Assembly: GCA_030434875.1 (NCBI GenBank)
Contig: JAUISW010000001.1
Coordinates: 310,001 to 374,000, forward strand
Length of the DNA: 64,000 bases
Direction of reading: 5' to 3'
DNA from: Lachnospiraceae bacterium C1.1
GTDB taxonomy: Bacteria > Bacillota > Clostridia > Lachnospirales > Lachnospiraceae
Of the stretch, positions 16,147 to 24,699 are shown piece after piece (the stretch's first letter is position 1; every line of letters starts with the position of its first letter). The notes beneath the pieces were generated by a model that ran no database searches, was not told where the DNA came from, and saw only the letters and a list, made by a program, of their open reading frames with translations. The position numbers and the translations under genes are program-made.

Positions 16147-17448
16147 ATGAGTTTACAGGTAGAAAAGTTAGAGCATAATATGGCAAAACTTACGATAGAG
16201 GCATCGGCAGATGATTTTGAAAAGGCTGTCCAGAATGCATATCTTAAGAATAAAGGAAAGATATCTATCCCTGGTTTTCGTAAGGGAAAGGCTCCTCGCC
16301 AGATTATTGAAAAAATGTATGGCGTAGGCGTATTTTATGAAGACGCAGCCAATGAGCTCATTCCTCAGGCTTACAGAGAAGCTGTTGAGGGCAATGATGA
16401 GCTTGATATAGTTTCAAGACCTTCTATCGATGTTACACAGATGGAGAAGGGAAAATCATTTATCTTTACAGCTGAAGTTGCACTTAATCCTGAGGTTGAA
16501 CTCGGAAAGTACAAGGGTGTAAAGGTGGCAAAGGTCAACACTGATGTAACAGAGGATGAAGTTAATGAAGCTGTTGATCGTGAGAGAGAAAGAAATGCAA
16601 GAAACGTTGAAGTTTCTGACAGAGCAGTTCAGGACAAGGATATTGTTACAATTGACTTTGAAGGATTCGTAGACGGCGTTGCTTTTGATGGTGGTAAGGG
16701 AACAGATTATGATCTTACTATCGGATCGCATTCATTTATCGATAATTTTGAGGATCAGCTTATTGGTAAGAATATCGGTGAGGAATGTGAAGTTAATGTT
16801 ACTTTCCCTGAACAGTATCAGGAAGAGTCCCTTCAGGGTAAGCCTGCAATGTTCAAGGTAACAGTTAAGGCAATCAAAGAGAAGCAGATGCCTGAGGCAG
16901 ATGATGAGTTTGCATCAGATGTTTCTGAATTTGATACAATTGCTGAATATAAAGAAGATCTTAAGAAAAAGCTTGTTGAGAGAAAAGAAGCTGAAGCAAA
17001 GGCTCAGAAGGAAGACGAGGCTTTGAAGGCAATCGTTGCTGATTCAAAGATGGATATTCCTGATGCTATGATCGAGACAGAAGCTGAGCAGCTTGTTGAG
17101 AATTATGCAATGAGACTTCAGCAGCAGGGTCTTTCAATGGATATGTATATGAAGTATACAGGTCTTACAAGAGAGAAGCTTCTTGACCAGATGAAAGATC
17201 AGGCAAGAAAGAACATCGAGGCAAGACTTGTACTTGAGGCAGTCGTTAAGGCTGAGAATATCGAAGCAACTGATGATGAGTTCAATGCTGAGATGGATAA
17301 GATGGCTAAGCAGTACGGCATGGAAGCCGATAAGCTTAAGGATGTTATGGGAGAAAGAGAGACCAAGGCCGTAAGAAGTGACCTCGCAATGCAGAAGGCA
17401 GTAGATCTTATTCTTGCAAATGTTGAGGAAACAGAGAAAAAGGACTGA
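16147..17448 (+). CDS. tig: Trigger factor (ribosome-associated chaperone/PPIase)
   Basis: Trigger factor docks at the ribosome exit tunnel and folds nascent chains. The ribosome-binding motif G-F-R-K-G-K-A-P-R appears at about residues 44-52, the FKBP domain at about 155-245 (D-I-V-T-I-D-F-E-G-F-V-D-G), and the C-terminal arm region follows. I start at ATG 16147 (433 aa) with GGAGG at 16131-16135; a longer TTG start at 16129 would swallow that SD. It heads the tig-clpP-clpX-lon-ysxC cluster. A TATACT at 15991-15996 may be its -10, but I find no matching -35. Confidence 0.96.
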   Translation: MSLQVEKLEHNMAKLTIEASADDFEKAVQNAYLKNKGKISIPGFRKGKAPRQIIEKMYGVGVFYEDAANELIPQAYREAVEGNDELDIVSRPSIDVTQMEKGKSFIFTAEVALNPEVELGKYKGVKVAKVNTDVTEDEVNEAVDRERERNARNVEVSDRAVQDKDIVTIDFEGFVDGVAFDGGKGTDYDLTIGSHSFIDNFEDQLIGKNIGEECEVNVTFPEQYQEESLQGKPAMFKVTVKAIKEKQMPEADDEFASDVSEFDTIAEYKEDLKKKLVERKEAEAKAQKEDEALKAIVADSKMDIPDAMIETEAEQLVENYAMRLQQQGLSMDMYMKYTGLTREKLLDQMKDQARKNIEARLVLEAVVKAENIEATDDEFNAEMDKMAKQYGMEADKLKDVMGERETKAVRSDLAMQKAVDLILANVEETEKKD

Positions 17449-17482
17449 TATCTCAAAAAAAGGATGAACGGAGGTTGAAAAA

Positions 17483-18091
17483 ATGTTAGTTCCGACCGTC
17501 ATAGAGACCAGCAATCGCGGAGAAAGAGCCTATGATATTTATTCCAGGCTTCTTAAAGAAAGAATCATTTTCCTTGGTGATGAGGTAAATGATCAGACTG
17601 CGGGACTGGTCGTAGCACAGATGCTGTTTTTGGAGAGTGAAGATCCTGATAAGGATATTCATTTTTACATAGACAGCCCCGGTGGTTCAGTTACTGCCGG
17701 AATGGCAATATACGATACCATGAACTATGTTAAGTGCGACGTATCTACGATCTGTATAGGCATGGCAGCATCGATGGGAGCTTTCCTGCTTTCAGGCGGT
17801 GCAAAGGGCAAAAGATATGCACTTCCTAATGCCGAGATCATGATCCATCAGCCTTCAGGTGGTACACAGGGTCAGGCATCAGAAATCGAGATTGCAGCAG
17901 AACATATTATTAAGACCAAGGCAAAACTCAACCGAATTCTTGCTGAAAACACTGGAAGACCTTATGAAGATCTTGCAAAAGATACAGACAGAGATAACTG
18001 GATGAGCGCTGAGGAAGCTAAAGAGTATGGTCTTATAGATGAGATAGTAGTCAGCCGTAAAGCGCATGAAGCAGCAAAGGAAAAGGAATAA
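17483..18091 (+). CDS. clpP: ATP-dependent Clp protease proteolytic subunit ClpP
   Basis: ClpP is the tetradecameric serine protease chamber fed by ClpX. The catalytic triad is Ser97 (in G-M-A-A-S-M-G-A), His122 (M-I-H-Q-P) and Asp171. The S-P-G-G-S-V oxyanion motif is at about 65-70. Length is 202 aa, normal. It lies 34 nt after tig with a GGAGG SD, and clpX starts at the very next base after its stop. Confidence 0.98.
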   Translation: MLVPTVIETSNRGERAYDIYSRLLKERIIFLGDEVNDQTAGLVVAQMLFLESEDPDKDIHFYIDSPGGSVTAGMAIYDTMNYVKCDVSTICIGMAASMGAFLLSGGAKGKRYALPNAEIMIHQPSGGTQGQASEIEIAAEHIIKTKAKLNRILAENTGRPYEDLAKDTDRDNWMSAEEAKEYGLIDEIVVSRKAHEAAKEKE

Positions 18092-19351
18092 ATGGCAAAA
18101 AATTCAGATGGGAAGGTAAGATGCTCTTTTTGTAATAAGACTCAGGATCAGGTAAGAAAACTAATTGCCGGTCCAAATGGAGCTTATATATGTGATGAGT
18201 GTATAGCTATATGTGCTGATATCATCGAAGAAGAGATGGAGGATGAAGTAAGTACAAGCTTTGGTTCTTCAAATATAAACCTTTTAAAACCCAGAGAAAT
18301 CCATGATTTTCTTAATGATTATATCGTAGGTCAGGAGGAAGCAAAAAAAGTACTCTCTGTTGCAGTCTATAATCACTATAAGAGAATCATGTCTTCAAAT
18401 GATTCTGATGTAGAGCTTCAGAAGAGTAATATTCTTATGCTTGGACCTACAGGTTCAGGAAAGACTCTTCTTGCACAGACACTTGCAAAAATTATTAATG
18501 TACCTTTTGCAATAGCAGATGCTACATCGCTTACAGAAGCAGGTTATGTTGGAGAAGATGTTGAGAACATTCTGCTGAAGCTTATTCAGGCAGCCGACTA
18601 TGACGTTGAAAGAGCCCAGATTGGTATTATATATATCGACGAAGTTGATAAGATAACCAGAAAGGGTGAGAATGTTTCAATCACTCGTGATGTTTCAGGT
18701 GAAGGTGTACAGCAGGCACTTTTGAAGATACTAGAAGGAACTGTTGCATCTGTTCCTCCGCAGGGTGGCAGAAAACATCCTCATCAGGAACTCATACAGA
18801 TTGATACAACTAATATCCTATTTATATGCGGAGGCGCCTTCGAAGGACTCGATAATATTATAGAGACCCGACTTGATAGAAAGTCAATAGGATTCAACGC
18901 TGAACTCGGAAAGAAGAAAGAGGAAAGTGTTGGAGAAGCATTCCATAAGGTTCTTCCGGAGGATTTGACAAAATTTGGTCTTATTCCGGAGCTTGTAGGA
19001 CGTTTGCCTATAAACGTTGCTCTTGATAATCTTGACAGAGATGCACTTGTACGTATTCTTACAGAGCCTAAAAACGCAATCACAAGACAGTTTGTCAAAA
19101 TGATGGATTTTGACGATGTAAAGCTTAAGTTTGAAGATGCTGCGATAGAAGCTATAGCTGACAAAGCTATTGAGAGAAATACCGGAGCAAGAGGATTACG
19201 TTCTATCATCGAGTCTGTAATGACGGATATTATGTATACTGTTCCGTCAGATGAGACAATATGTGAGGTTATCGTTACAAAAGAGGCAGTAGAGGGGACC
19301 AGCGCTCCTTTAGTGGTTCATTTTGAGGAAAAAGAAAAAAAAGCCAGATAA
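18092..19351 (+). CDS. clpX: Clp protease ATP-binding subunit ClpX
   Basis: ClpX unfolds substrates and feeds ClpP. The N-terminal zinc-binding domain has Cys11, Cys14, Cys34 and Cys37; the AAA+ module has Walker A G-P-T-G-S-G-K-T at about 115 and the E-D-V-E-N and Y-I-D-E-V-D-K-I Walker B at about 185. The IGF-type ClpP-docking loop shows as I-G-F-N in 'KSIGFNAEL'. Length 419 aa is normal. Its ATG abuts the clpP stop, indicating coupled translation. Confidence 0.98.
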   Translation: MAKNSDGKVRCSFCNKTQDQVRKLIAGPNGAYICDECIAICADIIEEEMEDEVSTSFGSSNINLLKPREIHDFLNDYIVGQEEAKKVLSVAVYNHYKRIMSSNDSDVELQKSNILMLGPTGSGKTLLAQTLAKIINVPFAIADATSLTEAGYVGEDVENILLKLIQAADYDVERAQIGIIYIDEVDKITRKGENVSITRDVSGEGVQQALLKILEGTVASVPPQGGRKHPHQELIQIDTTNILFICGGAFEGLDNIIETRLDRKSIGFNAELGKKKEESVGEAFHKVLPEDLTKFGLIPELVGRLPINVALDNLDRDALVRILTEPKNAITRQFVKMMDFDDVKLKFEDAAIEAIADKAIERNTGARGLRSIIESVMTDIMYTVPSDETICEVIVTKEAVEGTSAPLVVHFEEKEKKAR

Positions 19352-19370
19352 ATTAAAATCTGGTATCATA

Positions 19371-19399
19371 AAAGGCGGCCGCTGGAGAGTGGTCGCCTT
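19371..19399 (+). other. Hairpin between clpX and lon
   Basis: AAGGCGGCC / GGTCGCCTT forms a stem with one mismatch and an 11-nt loop, but only a weak T-poor tail follows. It may lower read-through into lon or stabilise mRNA; it is not a convincing terminator. Confidence 0.4.
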
Positions 19400-19435
19400 C
19401 TGTGCATTTATAAAATAAAACAGGGAGAAAAGTAA

Positions 19436-21775
19436 ATGACAAAAAACGTAAAGACTTTGCCGTGCGTGGTAATTGCCGGCATGACATTATTGCCTGACGT
19501 TATAATCCATTTTGATCTCCAGCGTGGTGGCTCACTTAGCGGCGTTAATGCAGCAATGTTGGGGAGTCAGGAAATATTTATAGTTACAAGGAAAAATGAA
19601 GACGCAGAGCAGCCGGCTTTTGAAGATATTTATAAAATAGGAACTATTGCCAAGGTAAGACAGATAATTAAAATGCCGGATAATGAGATGCGTGTAATGG
19701 TTGAGTCTATCGAAAGAGCTGAGGTCATCAGTCTTAGTGATAAGGAAGACTATGAAGTAGCCGAGGTTCATACTTTTATAGAAGAGACTCCTCTAAGCGT
19801 TGCTGAAAATAAAGCAATGTGCAGAGATATTGAAGAACGTTTTTCAACATTTATTTCATATTTTCCGAGAGTAGGTAAGTCATTCGAAAAACAGCTGAAT
19901 TCCATTAAGGACCTGGGACAGCTTTGCGATATTGTTATAGCAAATATGCCTCTTGAATTCACGGAAAAGCAGAGAGTGCTCGAAGCTTACGATGTCAGAG
20001 ACAGATATAAGGTAGTACGTGAAATATTAGAAAATGAGACTGAAATTGCCAGAGTAAGAAATGATCTGGCAGAAAAAATTCAGGTTCGCGTTAATAAAGA
20101 TCAAAAAGATTATATACTGAGAGAACAGCTTCACTATATAAGAGAAGAACTTGGTGAAGAAAATACAGATGATGATGCTGATAAATATCTTAAACAGTGT
20201 GAAAAGCTAAATGCATCCGACGAGGTCAAGGAACGCATCAGAAAAGAGATAGATCGTTTCAGAAATACACCCTCAGGATCTTCAGAAAGCGGAGTAGAGC
20301 AGATTTATATTGAAACTCTTTTAGAAATGCCATGGAATACTTCATGTGAAGAGAATAAATCACTTGAAAATGCAAAAAATATTCTTGAGAGGGATCATTA
20401 CGGCCTTGAAAAAGTAAAGGAAAGAATGTTGGAGTTCCTTGCTGTCAAAAATCTGACTGAAAAGGGACAGAGTCCGATAATATGTCTGGTAGGCCCTCCC
20501 GGAACTGGAAAGACTTCTATTGCACGTTCAATTGCAGAGTCACTTGGTAGAAAATATATTAGAATCTCTCTGGGTGGTGTAAGAGACGAGGCTGAAATAA
20601 GAGGGCACAGAAAAACTTACATTGGTGCAATGCCTGGGGTTATCGCATCAGGTCTTCAGCATGCAGGAGTAAACAATCCGCTTTTTCTGCTGGATGAAAT
20701 TGATAAGGTAAGTACGGAATATCAGGGGGCAACAGCATCTGCACTTCTTGAGGTGCTGGATTCAGAGCAAAATAAAGAGTTCAGGGATCACTATATTGAA
20801 ATTCCTATAGATCTTTCTAATGTTCTTTTTATTGCTACAGCAAATTCTACGGAGAGTATTCCGCGACCACTTCTTGATAGGATGGAGCTTGTTGAGGTTT
20901 CCGGCTATACGGAAAACGAGAAACTTCATATTGCAAAAGAACATTTAGTTTCAAAGCAGATTAAAAAGAATGGTTTAAAAAAATCAAATCTTCGGATTTC
21001 AGATAAGGCTCTGTATGCCATTATAGATGGATACACCAGAGAAGCAGGAGTGCGCTCGTTAGAAAGAAGAATAGGAGAAATATGCCGTAAAGTAGCTAAA
21101 ACTATTTATAATGGTGAGGCGAAGTCGGTTTCAGTTTCAGATAAAAATCTGACTAAATTTTTAGGAAATATAAAATATTTTCCGGAGGAAGAGGCCGGAA
21201 AGAATACGGTTGGAATTGTGAGAGGACTGGCATGGACTTCTGTAGGCGGAGTTACGCTTGAAATAGAGGTTAATATTATGCCGGGAAAAGGTGTGCTGCA
21301 GCTTACAGGTCAGCTTGGAGATGTAATGAAAGAGTCTGCTCAGGCTGCAATGACTTATATTCGTTCGATCAGTGATGAATATGGAATAGCATCATCTTTC
21401 TATAAGAACCATGATTTTCACATTCATATTCCGGAAGGTGCAACGCCGAAGGATGGTCCTTCAGCTGGTGTGACAATGGCTACAGCAATTTTTTCAGCAG
21501 TAACGAAGCTTCCTGCAAGGGGTGATGTTGCAATGACCGGAGAAATAACCCTTAGGGGAAGAGTGCTGCCGATCGGTGGCTTAAGAGAAAAAATTCTTGC
21601 GGCAAAGAACGCAAAGATTTATACTGTGCTCGTACCTGATAAAAACAGGAGAGATGTTGATGAAATATCTGAAGAAATAAAAGATGGAGTCAATATCAAA
21701 TTTATGAGCGATATGAGCGAAGTTCTTGCGAATGCAATGGTAAAACTTCCGAAGACAAAAAAAGCAGTAAAATGA
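19436..21775 (+). CDS. lon: ATP-dependent protease Lon (LonA)
   Basis: The 779-aa protein has the LonA order: N-terminal substrate domain (about 1-200), coiled coil, AAA+ module with G-P-P-G-T-G-K-T at about 355-362 and F-L-L-D-E-I-D-K, and a C-terminal protease with the catalytic Ser in [10 protein letters not shown] and Lys in [11 protein letters not shown]. Lon degrades misfolded and regulatory proteins in the cytosol. SD AGGGAG is 8-13 nt ahead. ysxC follows by 15 nt, the conserved Firmicute arrangement. Confidence 0.98.
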   Translation: MTKNVKTLPCVVIAGMTLLPDVIIHFDLQRGGSLSGVNAAMLGSQEIFIVTRKNEDAEQPAFEDIYKIGTIAKVRQIIKMPDNEMRVMVESIERAEVISLSDKEDYEVAEVHTFIEETPLSVAENKAMCRDIEERFSTFISYFPRVGKSFEKQLNSIKDLGQLCDIVIANMPLEFTEKQRVLEAYDVRDRYKVVREILENETEIARVRNDLAEKIQVRVNKDQKDYILREQLHYIREELGEENTDDDADKYLKQCEKLNASDEVKERIRKEIDRFRNTPSGSSESGVEQIYIETLLEMPWNTSCEENKSLENAKNILERDHYGLEKVKERMLEFLAVKNLTEKGQSPIICLVGPPGTGKTSIARSIAESLGRKYIRISLGGVRDEAEIRGHRKTYIGAMPGVIASGLQHAGVNNPLFLLDEIDKVSTEYQGATASALLEVLDSEQNKEFRDHYIEIPIDLSNVLFIATANSTESIPRPLLDRMELVEVSGYTENEKLHIAKEHLVSKQIKKNGLKKSNLRISDKALYAIIDGYTREAGVRSLERRIGEICRKVAKTIYNGEAKSVSVSDKNLTKFLGNIKYFPEEEAGKNTVGIVRGLAWTSVGGVTLEIEVNIMPGKGVLQLTGQLGDVMKESAQAAMTYIRSISDEYGIASSFYKNHDFHIHIPEGATPKDGPSAGVTMATAIFSAVTKLPARGDVAMTGEITLRGRVLPIGGLREKILAAKNAKIYTVLVPDKNRRDVDEISEEIKDGVNIKFMSDMSEVLANAMVKLPKTKKAVK

Positions 21776-21790
21776 TTTGAAAGGATTCAG

Positions 21791-22381
21791 ATGATAATAA
21801 AGAACGTCGAATTGGAAACCGTAGTCGGAGTAACAACTAAAAAGCTGCCGGAAAATAATCTGCCTGAGTTTGCTTTTGCCGGCCGCAGTAATGTTGGTAA
21901 ATCTTCGCTGATAAACGCCTTGATAAATCGAAAGGCTCTGGCTCGTGTATCATCAACACCCGGCAAGACCCAGACTATGAATTTTTACAGGGTTAATGAT
22001 GCATTTTATTTTGTTGACCTTCCGGGATATGGATACGCAAAAGTAAAAAGAGATTTCAGGGCGCAATGGGGACCGATGATAGAGGGCTATCTTACTGGCT
22101 CAAGACAGCTTAAGGCGGTTTTTCTATTGCTGGATCTTCGCCGGAAGCCTAATGAAGATGACGTTATGATGTATGAATGGATGGTTCAGGCAGGATTCCA
22201 TCCTATAATTGTTGCAACAAAAAGCGACAAAATTAAGAAAAATGAGCTTGAACGTGCAAAAAACAGCATAAAATCAACGCTCGGAGGAGAAATCTCAAAC
22301 ACATTTTTTACATTTTCCGCATTGAAAAAAACAGGGCGGGACGAGATACTTGATAAAATTGAAGAAATGATGAATGAGTAA
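21791..22381 (+). CDS. ysxC: Ribosome biogenesis GTPase YsxC/EngB (YihA)
   Basis: This 196-aa TRAFAC GTPase has G1 G-R-S-N-V-G-K-S-S at about 33-41, the G3 D-L-P-G-Y-G-Y-A-K at about 77-85 and G4 A-T-K-S-D-K at about 142-147. YsxC assists assembly of the large ribosomal subunit. It directly follows lon, as in Bacillus. A CobW gene starts 15 nt later. Confidence 0.96.
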   Translation: MIIKNVELETVVGVTTKKLPENNLPEFAFAGRSNVGKSSLINALINRKALARVSSTPGKTQTMNFYRVNDAFYFVDLPGYGYAKVKRDFRAQWGPMIEGYLTGSRQLKAVFLLLDLRRKPNEDDVMMYEWMVQAGFHPIIVATKSDKIKKNELERAKNSIKSTLGGEISNTFFTFSALKKTGRDEILDKIEEMMNE

Positions 22382-22396
22382 GAAAGGAAAGATCAA

Positions 22397-23527
22397 ATGA
22401 CAAAAGTAGATATTATCTCCGGATTTCTTGGAGCAGGTAAGACAACACTTATAAAGAAACTTATAGCTGAGTCCTTTGCCGGTCAGCAGGTAGTGCTTAT
22501 TGAGAATGAGTTTGGCGAGATCGGTATTGACAGTGGCTTCTTAAAGGATGCCGGTATCAACATTACAGAGATGAATTCAGGATGTATTTGCTGTTCACTT
22601 GTTGGAGATTTTGGTAAAGCTTTAAAAGAAGTAGTAGATAAATACCATCCGGCACGTATTATAATTGAGCCTTCAGGAGTAGGAAAGCTTTCTGATGTGG
22701 CAAGAGCTGTAGAAAATGTTGACAGTTCTGCTGAACTTGTAGTTAACAGTCTTGTAACCGTAGTTGATGGTAATAAGGCAAAAATGTATATGAAGAATTT
22801 CGGAGAATTTTTCAATAATCAGGTTGAAAGTGCCGGAACAATTATCATCAGCCGTTCGCAGAATATGAAAGACGGTAAGATGGACGAGCTTGAGAAGCTT
22901 CTCCGTGAGCATAATAAGGAAGCGGTTCTCGTAACAACTCCCTGGGATGATATAAAGGGTGATCAGATAATTGCTGCTATGGAAAACGGACATACTCTTG
23001 TCGATAGTATGTTAGAGGAGTTTGCAAAACATGCAGACGAGGATGAGCATGAGCATCATCACCATCATCATGACGAAGAAGGACATGAGCACCACCATCA
23101 CCATGATGAAGATGAGCATGAGCACCATCACCATGATGAAGATGAGCACGAGCATCATCACCACCATGATGAGGACGAGCATGAGCATCACCACGAGCAT
23201 GGTGAGCATTGCCATTGCGGTCATCACCATCATCATGATGCAGATGAAGTATTTACAAGCTGGGGAGAGGAAACTTCCCATAAATTTGATGAGGAAGCAC
23301 TTAAGACAATTCTTGAGGCTCTTGCTAAGACAGAGAATAATGAATATGGAATCATTCTTCGTGCAAAGGGCTATGTTCCTATGAACGAGGGCTCAGAATG
23401 GCTTCATTTTGATCTTACTCCCGGTGAATATGAGATAAGACATGGTTCTGCAGATTACACCGGACGACTTTGTGTTATAGGTTCTGAACTTAAAGAAGAT
23501 AAGATCAGGGAACTTTTTGGTGTTTAA
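22397..23527 (+). CDS. CobW/P47K-family GTPase with His-rich metal-binding tract
   Basis: CobW/COG0523 proteins are G3E GTPases that deliver metals, often zinc. Walker A G-A-G-K-T-T is at about 11-16 and the metal-binding C-x-C-C motif is present as G-C-I-C-C-S-L at about 62-68. The feature of this copy is a tract at about residues 212-282 of repeated D-E-D-E-H-E-H-H-H-H units, ending in a C-H-C-G-H cluster, just before the C-terminal CobW_C domain. This suits zinc or nickel storage. No Zur box could be located; the gene continues the lon-ysxC unit and is followed by a second CobW-like gene. Confidence 0.9.
   Translation: MTKVDIISGFLGAGKTTLIKKLIAESFAGQQVVLIENEFGEIGIDSGFLKDAGINITEMNSGCICCSLVGDFGKALKEVVDKYHPARIIIEPSGVGKLSDVARAVENVDSSAELVVNSLVTVVDGNKAKMYMKNFGEFFNNQVESAGTIIISRSQNMKDGKMDELEKLLREHNKEAVLVTTPWDDIKGDQIIAAMENGHTLVDSMLEEFAKHADEDEHEHHHHHHDEEGHEHHHHHDEDEHEHHHHDEDEHEHHHHHDEDEHEHHHEHGEHCHCGHHHHHDADEVFTSWGEETSHKFDEEALKTILEALAKTENNEYGIILRAKGYVPMNEGSEWLHFDLTPGEYEIRHGSADYTGRLCVIGSELKEDKIRELFGV
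23035..23240 (+). repeat. Imperfect in-frame tandem repeat coding the His/Asp/Glu tract
   Basis: Units of about 30-36 nt of the form GATGARGAYGAGCAYGAGCA plus a run of CAY codons recur about five times. It lies inside the CobW gene and codes for its metal-binding linker. The unit lengths differ by whole codons, so the frame is kept. Confidence 0.85.
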
Positions 23528-23551
23528 GGCTTAGAAAGGTAGTTATTTAAG

Positions 23552-24502
23552 ATGTTCAAGAAAAGAGAGATCCCAGTCTATATTTTTACCGGATTTTTAG
23601 AAAGCGGTAAAACAAGCTTTATAGAAGAAACTATGAAGGAAGGCCAGTTTGAGGAAGGCGGAAAAAAGGCTCTTATTGTTTGTGAAGAGGGTGAAGTTGA
23701 AATTTCCGATGAACTTCTCAAAAAGAATAAATTTAAGGTTTACAATTTTGAAAATGAAGAAGATGTAAATCTCAAGGCATTTGAAAAAATAGAAAGAGAC
23801 CTCAAGCCGGATACGGTAATAGTGGAATGGAATGGTACCTGGGATCAGAATAATCTGATAGAGGCACTTCCTGATCAATGGCTTATAGGTGAGACTATAG
23901 CATTGGTAGACGCATCGACATACCAGGCATATCTTTCCAATATGAAAATGATGATGATAAATCAATTCCAGTACGCCGATCTTATCTGCTTTAACAGATG
24001 TACTGAGGATATGGATCTGGCTTCTTATAAAAGAACCTCCAGAGCAAAGAATCGTCGTGCCCAGGTCATTTTTGAGATGACAGATGGACAGATCAACAAT
24101 GATGTTAAGGAAGAACTTCCCTATGATATCAATGCATCAGTAATAGAAGTCGAGGATGATGACTTCGGTATATGGTATATGGATTGCTTTGATAATGTAG
24201 AAAAATATAAGGGTAAGGTGTTTAAGTTCAAGGGCGTTGTATATAAGCCTAAAAAGGCAAAGGAAGATGTCTTTGTTCCAGGACGTTTTGCAATGACCTG
24301 TTGTGCAGCTGATATACAGTTCGTAGGCTTCCCGTGTAAATATGAAGGAGTATCGGAACTTAAAGAAAAGCAGGTTGTTACGGTAACTGCTGAGCTTGAT
24401 TCCGCATTCAGTAAAACCTATGGACAGGAAGCTCCTGTACTTCGTGCAAAATCAATAGAGCCGGCTGAAGCACCAAAAGAAGAAGTTGTATACTTCGGAT
24501 AA
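23552..24502 (+). CDS. CobW-like P-loop protein fused to a YcgQ (DUF1980/TIGR03943)-like C-terminal domain
   Basis: Residues 1-190 resemble a CobW GTPase: Walker A G-F-L-E-S-G-K-T-S at about 13-21 and a late C-F-N-R-C-T in the place of the G4 motif. The C-x-C-C metal motif of true CobW is absent; the expected region reads V-E-W-N-G-T-W. The C-terminal 120 residues hold F-K-G-V-V-Y then G-R-F-A-M-T-C-C-A-A-D-I-Q-F-V-G-F-P, which is the signature of the YcgQ permease-partner family found with the YcgR-like permease in zinc-regulated loci. The pair of Cys and the Asp could bind metal. It is cotranscribed with the His-rich CobW (24 nt gap). Function is inferred to be metal handling. Confidence 0.7.
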   Translation: MFKKREIPVYIFTGFLESGKTSFIEETMKEGQFEEGGKKALIVCEEGEVEISDELLKKNKFKVYNFENEEDVNLKAFEKIERDLKPDTVIVEWNGTWDQNNLIEALPDQWLIGETIALVDASTYQAYLSNMKMMMINQFQYADLICFNRCTEDMDLASYKRTSRAKNRRAQVIFEMTDGQINNDVKEELPYDINASVIEVEDDDFGIWYMDCFDNVEKYKGKVFKFKGVVYKPKKAKEDVFVPGRFAMTCCAADIQFVGFPCKYEGVSELKEKQVVTVTAELDSAFSKTYGQEAPVLRAKSIEPAEAPKEEVVYFG

Positions 24503-24577
24503 ACATTTTTTAGTTTAGGCAAAAGTCATATGTTTTGGTAACTTAATTGCAGGAACACGAAGTGGCGAAAAGTCATA

Positions 24578-24622
24578 AATCCTCGGATCAGAAATTGTAA
24601 TAAGCTGATCCGGGGATTTTTT
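24578..24622 (+). terminator. Intrinsic terminator after the CobW pair
   Basis: AAATCCTCGGATCAG pairs with CTGATCCGGGGATTT (one G-T) around a 13-nt loop and runs into T6. It ends the long unit that began at tig. Confidence 0.9.
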
Positions 24623-24635
24623 ATATGCTTTTAAC

Positions 24636-24664
24636 TTGACATATACCGTACGGGGGTATAGAAT
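24636..24664 (+). promoter_or_regulatory. copA promoter with CsoR-type copper operator
   Basis: TTGACA (24636-24641), a 17-nt spacer and TAGAAT (24659-24664). The spacer is a 19-bp inverted repeat TATACC-GTACGGG-GGTATA (24642-24660) that matches the GC-rich, TA-flanked CsoR operator (TACC..GGGGTA). In the family, CsoR bound here blocks polymerase and Cu(I) releases it. No csoR gene lies in the window. Confidence 0.8.
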
Positions 24665-24699
24665 ACGATTGAAATATATAAGATAAAGAAAGGTCGATC

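Noticed and set aside
18784..19209. Minus-strand frame (141 aa) opposite clpX
   Set aside because: Ser-rich shadow of a well-conserved AAA+ gene.
23022..23384. Met/Thr/Ile-rich frame in the His-tract region
   Set aside because: It is the +1 frame of the CAY/GAY repeat; the CobW frame gives the meaningful His tract.
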